A DNA stretch of 64,000 nucleotides from Isoperla grammatica (Eukaryota; Arthropoda; Insecta; Plecoptera; Perlodidae): the NCBI GenBank assembly GCA_945910005.1, contig OX246740.1, positions 55,359,221-55,423,220 on the forward strand. Direction: 5' to 3'. Shown here in pieces: positions 23,275 through 35,930 of the stretch. The position numbers and the translations under genes are program-made. The notes beneath the pieces are model-generated. The model saw only the letters and a list, made by a program, of their open reading frames with translations. It had not been told where the DNA came from and ran no database searches. The first letter of the stretch is position 1; each line of letters starts with the position of its first letter.

Positions 23275-24109
23275 ATGAGGCGAGTGTCGTGGTTGTTGTT
23301 GTTGTTCTGTTGTGTGATGCCGATATTGGCAAGACTATTGCAGACGCAGAAGACAAAACAGAGGGCAAACAAAGCTATGTTTAGCTATGGGGATGTGAAG
23401 GGAAAAGGAATCTACGATCATTTACTGTTACAAGGGCCACGAGGGGTTGTGTATGAAGTAGAGGATCAAGGACAGGGAAACAGGAACGAAGAGCACAAGA
23501 GGCAGGATAGTGCAAATCCGCAAGAACAAAACAACCATGGATATGGTTTTAAAGATTGGGATAATGATAAACTTGAGGGAAAAGGCGACCATGAAACAGT
23601 ATTTGAAGGACATACGAATGATGTGGATGAAAAAGATGAAGAGGTAACAGTGCTTGATGCTACGAATACTGGTGTAAACGGAACGTGGAACAATAGAACA
23701 ACGTTAGACGGCCAGAATAGTGATGTGCACGAAACAGTAACCACAGAAACAGTGTTTGAAGGAAAGAATGGCGATGTTGACGGTAAAAGATACCACACAA
23801 ATAGTATGGATGTGCAGCCAAAGGGGGCCAAAGGAGAAAGGGATGATAGAACTGTGCAGAGTAACGATGGCAATAGAGTTGAGGATAAGGACGAAGGTGT
23901 GAAGGTAAAAGAGGGACACGGAGCCACGTATGAGGACGACGACAATGCAGAAGGGGTCGACGGATGCGAAGATAGCGGAGACGTGTACGGGGACCGCATA
24001 CACGGGGATATGTATGTAGACAGCGCTCGCCGGGAATGTCGGGAGACCAACAGTGCCCTCGAGTGCTTCAAATACATTGCCTTGGATTATTTACATCGTA
24101 TGGCCGAAG
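23275..24109 (+). CDS. Osiris gene C exon 1 with 217-residue insertion
   Basis: The exon has 278 open codons from ATG 23275 to the donor GTAAGT at 24110. After the signal peptide comes a low-complexity region dominated by Asp, Glu, Asn, Gly, Lys, Thr and Val, with degenerate repeats such as ETVFEG(H/K).(N/G)DVD at about 23596 and 23749. It ends in RREC(8 residues)CFKYIALDYL, aligned with gene A. The length difference from genes A and B is 651 nt, an exact multiple of three. Confidence 0.87.
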
Positions 24110-27100
24110 GTAAGTTGGGAATATACACGGGTTTCAAAGCCCCACCCAGTAAAGCCCTAACCACAATTTTCTACGTCGTGATCGCAATCGGAATTAGGGT
24201 CGTAATCGTAGAAATATTAACACATTGCCCCATTACAATCCGGATTTCGATTTAGTTGTGAACAGCGTCTTAAGAACTAAGTTACTTAACTCTTTCATGA
24301 TTTCAGGATTGCGATTTTGATCCTAATACCGATGAATGGGGAGCATAGGGCTTTAGAGCAAGAACATATTTGTTTGTCTTCCATTCTCATATATCGCTCA
24401 CTGTTGTTTGGTAAAGCATTATTCGTATTGTTTATAAAATATGAAAAACACGAAGATATATTTTTTTTCTGGGGAATTTTGCATTCAATATCGTATACAT
24501 ATTACATATATTTAATCTGTCTGACGTAAAGAGAACCCCGGCAAGAGGCATAGTTGCAGTAAAGTCGTCTGGTCGCGTGTTGTGAGAAGACGCCCTGAAC
24601 AGAACTGTTCACCAGACCACTGCGAACTTTATCTACGTATTTGTTTTGAGTGGCATAACATATAGTTTCAAGCGCAACAATAATAGTGTTGCATCAAGAT
24701 CCGCGCAGATGGCTTACTTACTTCCATGATTGTAATAAGCCTCGGCATGATATTTGCTAACTCCCTTGTTTGTGGTGTTATACACATCCTTGGAAGCGTG
24801 ATATGAAATATAGGATTGCTGCTTACTAAGACAATTTATGATCTCATTTCGTTGGGAGAGAACTGAGTATGTAGTCTCTATAGCAATATTATGATGATAA
24901 AGCTGACATAATTATGTGAGAGAAGTTCTGAATTTACATTTCTGAGTAAAATGTAGAAATAAAATGTAAGACATTTACATACATACATTTTTAACTTTGT
25001 GCTATTTCACGAAGTTAAGACACCAGCAACTTCTCGTCTTCACTAAATACAAACATTGCTTTAGTACTTTGAGGAAAATTTTGTTCTACTTTAATATAAT
25101 ATTGAATCAGTTCGTGAAACGAAATCCATGACAGACACAAGGAATTAATTTGCTACGGTGTTTGTAACTTTAGTTTATCAGCCATGTTATGACTCCTTAT
25201 TATCAATACATTCACTTGAGTAAGATTGCTGTTATGTCTGCAATGACTTTCCTATGTTTAACTTACACAAATTAAGTAAAGTAGCTGGAGGTGGAAGAGG
25301 GTATACAAGGCATTCTGTCAAAGAGATCTTTGATAAAGTAAACATTTGTGTGGTTTTTATACTAATTTGCTACTTGCTCAGTTCTACAAAAGTCAAATGC
25401 AGATACACAGTTTTGGCTATAAAGTGAGTGTGTATATACTTCATTGCTTGTTGTGTATTCAATTGATTCGCAAACTGAACTATTTTATTCATATCAGGCA
25501 TCATTCTCCTTTTTGAATTATTAAAGCATAAAGCACTTTATAAATTGCAATAAATATTACAAATACCCCCATGTTTCATAGAATGTGCAACGTATTCAAG
25601 GGACGCTTCGGCCTCAGTAATTTATTGTGCTATTTGAAGGCAAACCGTAAAAGACGAGTGTACACATGGCATTCTACATATTATGCATTATGAACTTGCT
25701 AATTGTCAAAAGTCACGTAGAGAAATTACCATACAAACATAATAACACAGAAATTGTGTCACGTTGGTACACGCTATAAAATGCGTTTATAGGTCCAACT
25801 CTTTGATATCCTAATTCATGGCGTAGTTATAGGATCTATTCACGGACGCCCTTTTGTATCCGTCTCTCGTTGCGGTTTTAACGTCTAGTTCTCACGCTTA
25901 TTCATATCTGTTGGATAGCCAGTTAACTTGACGTACGTCGCAGCCCAAGGTAAAGGATTAACTAGCTATTAAACCGCTCCGCCTCCAACAGCCGATAGAG
26001 GGCTCAGCCTCTTCATGAACATAACAATACAGCTCTTAACGTTCGTTTACGCAATTTATGTATCCGCTAAAATTGGATAACGGCAACGTTAACTCACGCA
26101 AAATTAGCGGTATCTTATTGGTATCATGAGACGGCTTCAAGATATTGAAACAGTGATTCACATCCGGGTTTTGGTTTTGTATTAGATAAACAATGGATTT
26201 TAAAATTATAAAACATTGTTATTCTTACGTACAATAAAGTATAATGAATGAAAAAATAAAAAATCGGAACGATAACACTTGTTCTAACTTAATTAATCCA
26301 TTGTTTAGTTGATACCTAATAAATCCTGGATATCAATCAGTTTTCTCAATATATTGAAGCGTTTTCAAGATATCAATACAAAAAAACGTTAATTTCGTGA
26401 GACTCATAAAAAAATCACAAAAAGTATATAATGTTTTTAATTTTCATAGACTTAATTCCTTCATTATCACCATCCGTCACGGTTGTAGCTAATACCTCAG
26501 ATGATTGAAAAACACATAATTCTCACACTTTTTTCTATCTTTTTAATGGAATGTAGAACACCAGTTAACAAGACGTCCGTCCCAGACTTGTAAATCATAA
26601 AAAAAAAAAACACAAAAACCTTACTAACAAGCTATTACGACCGCGCCGCATTGAGGGCTCACCTTCCCCCCCCCCCCCGTGACGTAGTTGCGTTGCATGA
26701 CTCGACAACTTACCGCGATGCTAATCTAGGTGGCAGAGTGACAAGTCTATTATCTTTTATTAGAACGTTACCTACCAAAATGTTCCTCTATTATTATAAT
26801 GACCTAGCATCGACTTAATGCAAACACTTTTCAGATCTGGCACAGTTTTCCCGCTAAACTACTTGTAAGTTCTATCTATGATCCAACTCGGTAGCAAAGT
26901 TTTAATAGGCAAGTTAGTAAAAGAGTTTGTACTCGGAACTATCTTCAGAGGTTATCAGTTGTTAGAGAATTCGCTGAAATTCGATTTAGATGATCTGATA
27001 GATTCGTGTGTCAATCATTTTATCGGTACTATCAGATTAGTAAAGATCCATCAAGTTTCTTGGCACTTAGATAAGCAATTGCACCATCAAGTTTGTTTCA

Positions 27101-30100
27101 ACGTAGAAGCCAAATTTTGAATTTATGTGACTTAGTTCTAGTTTCTTATCCATCTTTTACGCATATTCACACCAAAATATATGTCAAACCATAACATTTT
27201 TATTCTGACATGCAAAAATTACAATAAAATGTTCCTGTACATGTGCAATTACAATTCTACAAAATGTAATGAAACACATTTTAATTTTGGTGTTGTAAAA
27301 GACGCACCTAATTCATATTTCTACCCACAAGAGTAACAGTTTTCTTTGGAAATCGAATAAAAACATGGCTTTGATTTTCTTGTGTTGTTGATTGTAACAG
27401 TTTGTGTCATAATGCCCACAGAGCTGACGAAGACCACCCACATCTGGGGGCCAATCAGCATCATCCGCACTCCGCCGACAACAAGCGTCGCCGAGGACAC
27501 GACCATAGCCGAACTACAGCCGAGAGCTTCCGACTCGCGCATTCAGCAGTTGTACAAGTTTGCGCGACGTCAGCTGGAGCGTTACGCGTCGACGCACGCG
27601 CTAGCGTGGACGCTGGATGACGACGCCGCCGTGGAGACAGAGGACGCCGTCAGCACGGGGCGCGGCAGGAGACGTAGGTCACGGCACGTTATAGGGGTAG
27701 CACGGGGAACTTGGTCGTGTTCATAGTCGTCCCCTACCCACAGGGGCGCCCGATGTTGCTAAGGATTTGTTTTCTTCGTGGGAAATAACATGCATGAAAT
27801 TGTTACCTGGCAACAACGGGCGCCCCTATCGGTAGGGAACGACTATGAATACGGACGTTTATCGAGAGGTCGTTGTTTCGACACCGGTCGCCGGCAGGCC
27901 TGACTGAATGAAGGTTTTTCCAAAGGTTTTCCTTAGGCTGGGATTGAGTGTAATAACAGCCCTCGGACATTACTTTCCAACTATCTAAGCACCCTAATAT
28001 AGGCCTGCATAGTTAGTCACCTGAAGAGGGGCACATCGGATAAGGGTGTGTCTACCCTTGAGTAGGGATTCATACGATATACTATTAATATTATTATTAC
28101 TATAGACAGGAGCAGCAGTTTTTATGTATAGAGAATAATGCGAAGACGTGTTTCTTATATAAGCGAAACGATATTAGCTATATTTACATTTAAGGTCAAT
28201 ATGAGAACATTGAAAATTAAAATATTTATAAAAGCTGCTGCTCAAGAGCGACAATATGGGTTTTAAGCGACAAAAACGTTGAATTTAAAACAATTTTGTG
28301 TTATTAGTTTAGTTATTATTACTTTTGTTTGTAGTCAGTAGTTTGCAATGCATTAATGAAATCGCTGTGGTCACGAGCGCGGTCTAACCTTTCAGAAATA
28401 ATGAACCAACTTTGTTTGCAGTGTGGGTCAACAGTAGTAATTGTGTTTGCTTACTGAATTCTCGCTTAATGAAAGTAATTACATGGCTGGTACTGTATGG
28501 TTGGTTTTTGTGGGATATTCTAACAAAATAACAAAATGTACTCACAGACATGATATATAGGCCGCGTAGGGGAATCCCTAAAAGGCATTGCATGTAAACT
28601 CATTACAATAAATGCGGGATGAATAAGTTTATTAAATTACAAACCATAGAAACTGATGCAACGCTAACTCAGTGAACGATGTTAGATAATTACATTAGCA
28701 ACAACACTCCGGTCGTGGTAATCGTTGCCGCAAAGAGGGCAGCTCTTTTTCCACCATATTTCTAATTCATTATAATCTTGCTAATTTACCCCCTGTTCTC
28801 TTCCCCGACTCTCTTCTCATTCATGCCGCCCCTCTTTGCGACTTAAACGCCCACCAACGCCTCACTATGGATCTTATTCGGCCGACTTTATATGATCTAG
28901 CTGTCAAGTAGGTCGTAAAACAAATAATAAACAAATAAACAACTAATAACGCTATTAACAAGTGTGCACAAGTGTTCCTCGCGAACTTCGGATAAACTTG
29001 ATATCGATAAAACGATTAAAAGTGTACTTTTTACGACGTGTCGTATATAAAATGCGTTGTATTTTGATTGTAAAAGTGTCACCGCTTGCTGGGGCAATAG
29101 TTTCATTGCTTGCTCGCGTGATGGAAATTGTTTTATTTGTCGTGTGATTAGTGAGTGGGTCACAGTTTGCACTTTACAGTCGTAACTACAATGAATTGCG
29201 CTCATAAACTCCGACATATGAGACGCTGTTAGTAGCTAACTAATTCCTAAACAACTCACGTTTTAGAAACAATTGCAGCTATTCAAAATGCGCAACGTTG
29301 TGAGCATGCTGTAGTCTCAACGTTCCGTCGTAGCGATGTAATTGCGACAATACCAATCGTGTTTACGATAAAGTGATGTTTTTAAACATATTTCGTTTAC
29401 CATCTGTAAACGTACTTAGATGCAAGTGGGTAATCACTTATTTTTATATAGCGGAACGTCCTGGGTTCGGATCCCTTCTGAGGACCATTTGTTTTTTAAA
29501 AATCTGCAATCATAGTCGACCATGCCAGCACAATTGGTTGTTAAAGATTTTGTTTTTGTATCGAAAATAACACGGATAAAACTATTTAGAAGCAACCTTG
29601 GATATCCAACGGGCCAGGGGTCAACTTTGAATACTCCGACCTAAATGGATTTCAGCGTTAAAAGATACTGAAAGTAATACATCAACAGCTAAAGCGTTTA
29701 AAAGCAAATTCGGGCCTTTCAAGTTAGAAGATGTGAGAAACTATTAAACTCTGACAGGTAGCATCTTCTACGGACGGAAAAGAATTAATCGACAGAGATT
29801 CAGACAGGTATAAACAAAAAGAAAACACATCTACCACAATACGTTGCCTAGAGGCATAAGAAGATGGCTAAAACCAACTATCTTGTGTTAGGCTATGATT
29901 ACTGAGTTATAAATCAGCTGTACTCAACGGTAAAACAGTTCCCATCAACACCGACGCAATAAGCGACACGGGACTAGGTCAGCAGATGAGTGGGTGACCA
30001 GACTAGGAACCGTTGTGAGGAGGGGCCAAGGTCGAGATGAGGTTGGTGGAGGAACCGTGGACCCTAAACAGGAGTAGGCAACGTGCTGCTATAAGCGACA

Positions 30101-33061
30101 CGGGACTAGGTCAGCAGATGAGTGGGTGACCAGACTAGGAACCGTTGAGAGTAGGGGCCAAGGTCGAGATGAGGTTGGTGGAGGAACCGTGGACCCTAAA
30201 CAGGAGTAGGCAACGTTCTGCTAGTTGGCTCTCTCTAACTCTGCAGTCTTTAAGCAACCAATTTCAAATTATCCGTCATCCTTTTACCTTGTCAGCCTCT
30301 TCTCCTTTTTCGTATAAGTATAGATATAGGAATTTATTTTTCTTGAAAAGTGATGAAAACAATAAAATTGAGTATTACTCTTTTTTTGTGCACTTTTAAT
30401 CGTATTTTTTTTTATCTAATTTATGTCTATCCTATTCAAGAAAACTGATGCATGAAAGAGGACAATAAATACCAGCGGATCTCTACAAAATATACGATGT
30501 TGATTGTTTTTGTTTATAACCGTCGTCATTGTTCACGTGTCCTTGTTTCATTCTATTATAATCCCGGTCTAAGCATCTTGGTTTCATCACAAATAAAAAT
30601 GTTACATCTCCTCTTCTGCCCGAGGCCCCTCCCACCAGTCATTAACATATGACGGAAAGCCACATACATAGTAACAGATTGATGCGCACTAAGCTAAGCT
30701 TCATGAGTCCAGTTCCGTAACGTGTGTTGTAGCCGAACAATGCGATAAGCCGCTGCGCGTTCCACATCCACACGCGGTGTTCGAGCCCAGAATGGTGCCG
30801 GACTGTAATTGACTTGTGAGCTTTATATGGTCGGCGGGACCACATCGCTTATAGCCCAATCACATTGATATTAGGACTATCTCCTTGTTTATAGCAATCG
30901 GAACAAATGTTGTATCTTACAGAGAGACAACATGGTTGTATATAGATAGATAGCTTATCGCAATCATATTGTTATTCGATTAAGGGCCGGTCTTACAATC
31001 TCCTAATAGGAAATTTATTTGTAGCAATTAAGATATTTGGAGGAATTCAAGACTTTTGATTGGTCATTGTCATGGAGAAAAGAAGCAACTCGACGAATAA
31101 GTAGTTATTGTGACATTGTAATACTGGACCTAAGACCACATGCACAGTCTACTACTTGTTTAAACCAAAAGTAGCACATGGATTAAAGCTTATCATTAAA
31201 ACCTTATGATAAGACTACAATATGATTGTTAATACCAATAGGAACACATGCTTCGCATTATCACCTTACTGTAAGACTACTTTGGTCTTAGGTATAGCTT
31301 ATCATAATCGCATTGTTACAACGTTAGAATCGCACGTACAATAACATTGTTTATACCAATAGGAACCATGGCACACTCCATCTTAATTGACATTAGGCCA
31401 TCTATTGGCAGATATAAACAAAACTGCAAGAAACTCCACTTTGCTCGAGATAATTACGTTTATAGGTCCTTGATCAATACTTTGAGACAAAACATAACAT
31501 GGCGAGTGCTTCGCTACATTTTTTTTGAAGATAATTTTTGTAATGATTTGTTTATTTTTTCCTTATTTTGGTAAGAGAGACGAAAGGGTTGGCATCCCTG
31601 TTGACAGAGTTAACGAGACCCCGTGGGAAATTCTCTTGTTTCTTCTCTACACAATCACACGAGATTGTTCTTCTGAGCTAAAAGGTTGACGGTATTACTG
31701 TTTACTGTTCTGCGATTCAAGGAAGAAACCTCGTTAAGAGATGTATGCATGTTCGTGGGTCTATCGAAGGAACACACGTTCGGAAACCGATACCATTCGG
31801 TTATCGATCACACAGAAATCATCTTTCCCGTAAGCCAACCGTGCGGTGTCACAATAGCGCATCAAATCCATGTCTTATTCTATCATCCATTAAACAATAT
31901 TATTATCACATTACAATTAATTATACAAATTATATTACAACGTTATAGTGTCTCGGTATCTAAATTGTAACGTTCAATTAAAGCTGTTCGCAATACAAAT
32001 TATAACTGCCTTATTTGGTTGGGCCAATCACAGTGAATTCATGCGTAAACCTACGTCCATGCAGCATTAGCTCTGCAATACTCGGGACACCTGTTGCTCC
32101 CCATGTCCGCTGGGGTGATATAATAATATTGACATTGCAGTATACAGCCCGACGCCGTTGACTAGCACAGTCGGTTTAATTTTGTAATTGCTATAGCGAC
32201 TGTTCATGATGTTGAATCTGCTCTCTGAAACGAGTGTTTCGTCAATCAACAGGTGAGACGACCGTTTTATAACTATCACAATGTTTAGTCTGGAACCTGC
32301 CCGTACATGTTTAGGGTGTGATAATAAATGAGAGGTAATGTCGAGTATCTATTTACCGGTGGAGATAGCTCCCTCCGTATGGTGACCGGTGCCCGCAAAG
32401 AGAGCTCTTGTGCACATTATCTTCTCATTTTTTATCCATCTCATAGCCTTCATTATCCCATTCCTCTTGCAACTTTCATATTCTTCTTCTATCTACTTGC
32501 CGGCTCTGTTTGCGACCTAAACGCCCACCGAACCTCGTTTCCCTTATGACGACCGCGGTAATGTGTAATGTATCATATCCTTACCCAGTAGTCGAGTACG
32601 TCGTACAACGTCAAATACTAACTTCATGTATAGTTGTAAAACCTCTCCTTGTTCCAGGCAAGAAAGGCATCCACGGCAAACGCACCGCCCAGATCGCGCT
32701 ACCCCTCATTGCGCTGACCCTCTTCAAGCTGAAGATCATCGGGGCGATGATGTTGATGATCCTGATGTGCATGAAACAGTTCATGATGTTCGCGTCGGTC
32801 ATGATGCCTCTGATGAGCAAGATCAACTTCGGACGCTCTCCGGGGGGTCTTCTCGACTCCCTACAGGCGGCCCAACAAACCCCGGCGCCGCCCTCCCATC
32901 CCAACGCGCCCCCCGAGCCCGGCGTCTTCCAGGGCTACCCCTACTCGTACATGAGGTCGCAGCAGGGGCCGCAGCAGTATCGCACCATCCTCCAGGGTAC
33001 CGACTACCCCAGCAGTCCGTACGATAGCGGACAGAGGGCGGCCCTTAGGGCGAGACCATGA
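23275..33061 (+). CDS. Osiris family protein (DUF1676) with acidic insertion, gene C
   Basis: The join 23275-24109, 27422-27673, 32658-33061 gives 496 residues, introns phase 1. Order: signal peptide 1-19 (MRRVSWLLLLFCCVMPILA); an acidic, hydrophilic region of about 230 residues; two-Cys motif C255 and C264 with the same 9-residue step as gene A; DUF1676 core (THIWGPISIIRTPP, IAELQPRA, ERYASTHALAWTL); basic GRGRRR next to KKGIHGK; a Met-rich hydrophobic segment (about 373-410); and a Pro/Gly/Tyr tail. It is nearly twice the usual length because of the exon 1 insertion (217 codons more than A or B). Introns are 3.3 and 5.0 kb; intron 2 carries several small repeats. All exons are open. Probable cuticle-associated Osiris role; the inserted region has no known function. 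Confidence 0.85.
27422..27673 (+). CDS. Osiris gene C exon 2: DUF1676 core
   Basis: The acceptor CCCACAG gives a start at 27422 that makes the segment before IWGPISI equal in length to gene A. A second acceptor, TTGTAACAG before 27401, has a better pyrimidine tract and is also in frame, adding 7 residues (VCVIMPT). The donor is GACGTAGGT, exon end 27673, phase 1. A palindromic MITE begins 46 bp into the intron. Confidence 0.8.
27720..27849. mobile_element. Palindromic MITE (copy 1) in gene C intron 2
   Basis: Ends TTCATAGTCGTCCCCTACC and the reverse complement of GGTAGGGAACGACTATGAA. The inverted arms continue through GGGGCGCCCG and CGGGCGCCCC, so most of the ~130 bp folds back. A diverged copy lies at 60966-61116 inside a larger element. 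Confidence 0.8.
28715..28862. mobile_element. Small MITE-like repeat, copy 1 (gene C intron 2)
   Basis: GCCGCAAAGAGGG at the left pairs with CCCTCTTTGCG at the right, followed by ACTTAAACGCCCACC. The interior is pyrimidine-rich. The same ends recur at about 32385-32535. Confidence 0.55.
29959..30222. repeat. Two 132-bp tandem units, about 97% identical
   Basis: Units 29959-30090 and 30091-30222 start with ATAAGCGACACGGGACTAGG and differ at only a few bases. This is a recent tandem duplication in gene C intron 2. Confidence 0.9.
30840..31370. repeat. Degenerate local repeats in gene C intron 2
   Basis: Recurring words such as GCTTATCxCAATC.CATTGTTA and TTTATACCAATAGGAAC appear several times with short spacing. 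They look like an old, diverged tandem repeat. Boundaries are not clear. Confidence 0.35.
32385..32535. mobile_element. Small MITE-like repeat, copy 2 (gene C intron 2)
   Basis: CCCGCAAAGAGAGCTCTT at the left and TTTGCGACCTAAACGCCCACC-type sequence at the right match copy 1 at 28715-28862, with a similar pyrimidine-rich interior. It ends about 120 bp before exon 3. Confidence 0.55.
32658..33061 (+). CDS. Osiris gene C exon 3: Met-rich hydrophobic segment and tail
   Basis: The acceptor CTTGTTCCAG precedes 32658. The frame begins KKGIHGKRTAQIALPLIALT, aligned with the gene A GLKILLPLL start, then LFKLKIIGAMMLMILMCMK and a second Met-rich stretch, and a Pro/Gln/Tyr-rich tail (YPYSYMRSQQGPQQY). 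Stop TGA at 33059-33061. Long overlapping frames are shadows. Confidence 0.86.
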
Positions 33062-33358
33062 GGGTCCCTTGCCGGGATATAGAGTCCACAAGCGCGCTAG
33101 GCTGTAGACTCAACGATTATGCTTTGTTCACACTAGATCTTCACTGATACAACGTCTACATACGTTGTTCACACTCTACGGCCGCTAAAAGAAGTTGAGA
33201 CTACTGACGAATATAATGTAAACGTAGCAGAGGTCAATTTAACTCTGCGTTCCTATCATTTTCACTATTTCACTTAACTACTGTTAGCCTAACTGCGGTT
33301 AGTGGCCGTAGCGTAAACCAGGTATAAATCTTCACACGGATAGACTGAAAACGTAAGA

Positions 33359-33364
33359 ATTAAA
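33359..33364 (+). terminator. Candidate polyadenylation signal, Osiris gene C
   Basis: ATTAAA about 300 bp after the stop codon is the first reasonable hexamer. It is a weak call. Confidence 0.3.
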
Positions 33365-35377
33365 TGTTTCTGTTTGTTCATTTAAAAATAACATTCAATA
33401 TCAAAATTTTGGTGATGCGTCGTTTAAGTGTGGACATGGCATAATCATATTATATTCCGGCAGTACGTTACAACAAAAGACACATTGACTTTATTGGTCA
33501 ATCAATTCTTTGACAACATTTAAGCATAATTTGAAAAAGATTTCACGTAAATAATGTGCAGTGTTGTCGTCATCACAACGTTAACGTACAAACTATGTGG
33601 TGCAGTTTTGATGAAAACGTGAATTTTCGCTAAAGGTACAGAAAGAAGGGTGCATTATTAAGAAGACAATTTATTATAATGTTGTATATAAATATTGTAG
33701 AAATCGGGGATTATAGAATACGAACGTTTAGGTGAAATTAAAAACAAAAACTTAACTTTAGATAATTAGTTAATTGTATATTTGTATATATTTACGGTTT
33801 ATAAGGTTATATCAAAAACAAAATAGTGACAACAATGTATATCATATCTCTAGCTGACGTGGTTTGTCACTAATGTTAAGTGTTAAGAAATCACTTGAAA
33901 CTGACACAAAAATTCACACCGAATCCAATGCTCTATCCAATCTACTACTTGATACGACTTTGATACCCGGATAAAACTCTCCTGAATTAACTGAAAGTTT
34001 CGCACAAGTGAAGTCATAGACGTGTCGGACGGATGAATATAGTGAATTTTGTTTACATATTTTATGTGCGCGAGTGACTACATTTATAAGGAAAGACTCA
34101 TGACTGTGTGAGAGAAAATGTGTTGTCAAACGTATGTTACTTGTAAATAACAGTTCAAAATATAGCATAACACCGTCTTTAATAAGTGATAGTACTCGTT
34201 AAGATGGTAAAAACAACCCCACATGTTTCCTAGTTGTATTAATAAATATATTATTGTTATATGATTATATATAAACTATGTTTTGAAGGGAGATACACGT
34301 ACGCCCACCTCGGTACTGTAGTGTTAGTTGATACTAAGTACGAATAAAGCTTCCGTTGAGCTTCAACCATCTGTTGCATTTAAACGAACCGTTTCATACT
34401 TCTTTAATAAATGGAATTTAATTTTAAATGAAAGACATTCTCCAGAGATTTGTGAGTAGTTTCTAACCATCTCTGATAATTTCATAGACAACGTAATACC
34501 CTAGCTCAAAGCAATGTAATACGTGAATATTAAATTAGGCGATACACTATTATAAGAAGAATCTTTAATAACGTCAAATCGGTTTTAGAGACACGCCAAA
34601 ACAGTATTTGATTTACGTATTATATACTCGTTTTTTTCATTGATACATTCATAATGTTGTAATTCTTATTCTCTATCAACAATGTATTTCATTTTTGTTC
34701 CTCCCGCTTAAAAAACTTTGCGAGGTTAACATCTGTTTTACTGCATAACAATTGACGATACAGCCTCCTTTCAATAAATCACGCTCTCAACGTCTCGACG
34801 AGCTCTCTTATATTAAACCCCACTTGAAAATGAATAATGGACGAAGCACAAAACCGAATCAACATAAAATGTATTTGCTTTGGCGTGAAATGATGTACGC
34901 TATTCGAGTATGTATTTATTTGTTTAATGTCTATTCACACATAGAATAGCACGATCGTTTTGTGTGTCTGTTATTCGATTGTTATTTTATCAAACACTTG
35001 TTTAGTGAACCACTCGTACTCGTGACTCGGCGCTAGCTCGAACACATCGTACATTGTTCGACACTCAACGCGGTTTGTGTACGATGACTAGAGGTCTAAT
35101 GTCAATGAGGTACACAACGACAAGACTTGTGTGTTGAACGTCTTGACATGCAGCTGAGATGCCCAACTAATAGATAGCGCTGCTAAGCAACCTCCTTGTA
35201 TGCGCCATTCATGATTTAACAATAATAGTATTCAACAAGTGACAGCTTAACTCCTCGTTACAATGATTTATTTTATTGCCACTAGAATGCATCCACTCCC
35301 TTTTACTGGTAGTTGTAGTAGTAGCAATAATTTTATTTAGCAAGCTAGTAATTATCACAATATATAAATACCATATT
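33365..35377. other. AT-rich intergenic DNA after the Osiris cluster
   Basis: No gene or clear repeat found. Frames of up to about 85 codons have no domain features. Confidence 0.45.
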
Positions 35378-35475
35378 CACGCAAGAAAGGATTTGAACCC
35401 ACATTCCTATATACAATACGCTTAGGACCTATATATACGTCCCAACCACATTGGCCACAGTGAATGGCATCTCAT
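35378..35475 (-). mobile_element. tRNA-like SINE fragment, minus strand
   Basis: On the minus strand TGGCCAATGTGGTTGGG (A box-like) is followed by GGTCCTAAGCGTAT and then GGGTTCAAATCC (B box, 35389-35400). The GGTCCTAAGCGTAT word links it to the fragment at 38125-38210. Confidence 0.55.
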
Positions 35476-35493
35476 ATTTCCAAAATTTATAAT

Positions 35494-35930
35494 GACAACC
35501 ACTGCAACTAACGTAATTATCATAAAATCTGTAGTATGGCACGCAGGTATGTTTATATATGCTTAAAGTAAATGTATTTAAGATTAATTAGGAGGAATCA
35601 AATTCAATAAATATACTCAGGTTCTGTTACAAATCGCTACTATGTGTGATATTAAGTAATTTATGACAGTCCGTCAAACTTCCGTAATTATCTCAAAATC
35701 TGTGGTAATACTCAGGTTCTCTTACAAATCGATACTTTGTTTGAAATTACGTAATTTCCGATTGACAGCCACTGAAACTTACGTAACTATCATAAAATCT
35801 GTGGTATGTCACGCAGTTTTGTTCAGATGCTTAAAGTAGGTGTATTTGAGATTAATTATAAGGAATCAAATTCAATGAACATACTCAGGTTCTGTTACAA
35901 ACCGCTACTACGTGTGACATTACGTAATTA
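35494..35930. repeat. Tandem repeat, about 2.5 units
   Basis: Units begin near 35494, 35665 and 35773 with GACA..C.(C/G)T.(A/C)AACT..CGTAATTAT, share AAAATCTGTGGTA and CTCAGGTTCT.TTACAAA.CG.TACT, and end in ACGTAATT. The middle unit lacks about 75 bp. Divergence is moderate, so this is older than the 29959 repeat. Confidence 0.75.

Noticed and set aside
23466..24077. 203-codon minus-strand ORF opposite gene C exon 1
   Set aside because: Shadow of the acidic coding exon; Ser/Pro-rich composition is what the reverse complement of Asp/Glu/Gly codons gives.
26878..27120. 80-codon ORF in gene C intron 1
   Set aside because: Not recognised, no acceptor or donor in the right phase to join the Osiris exons.
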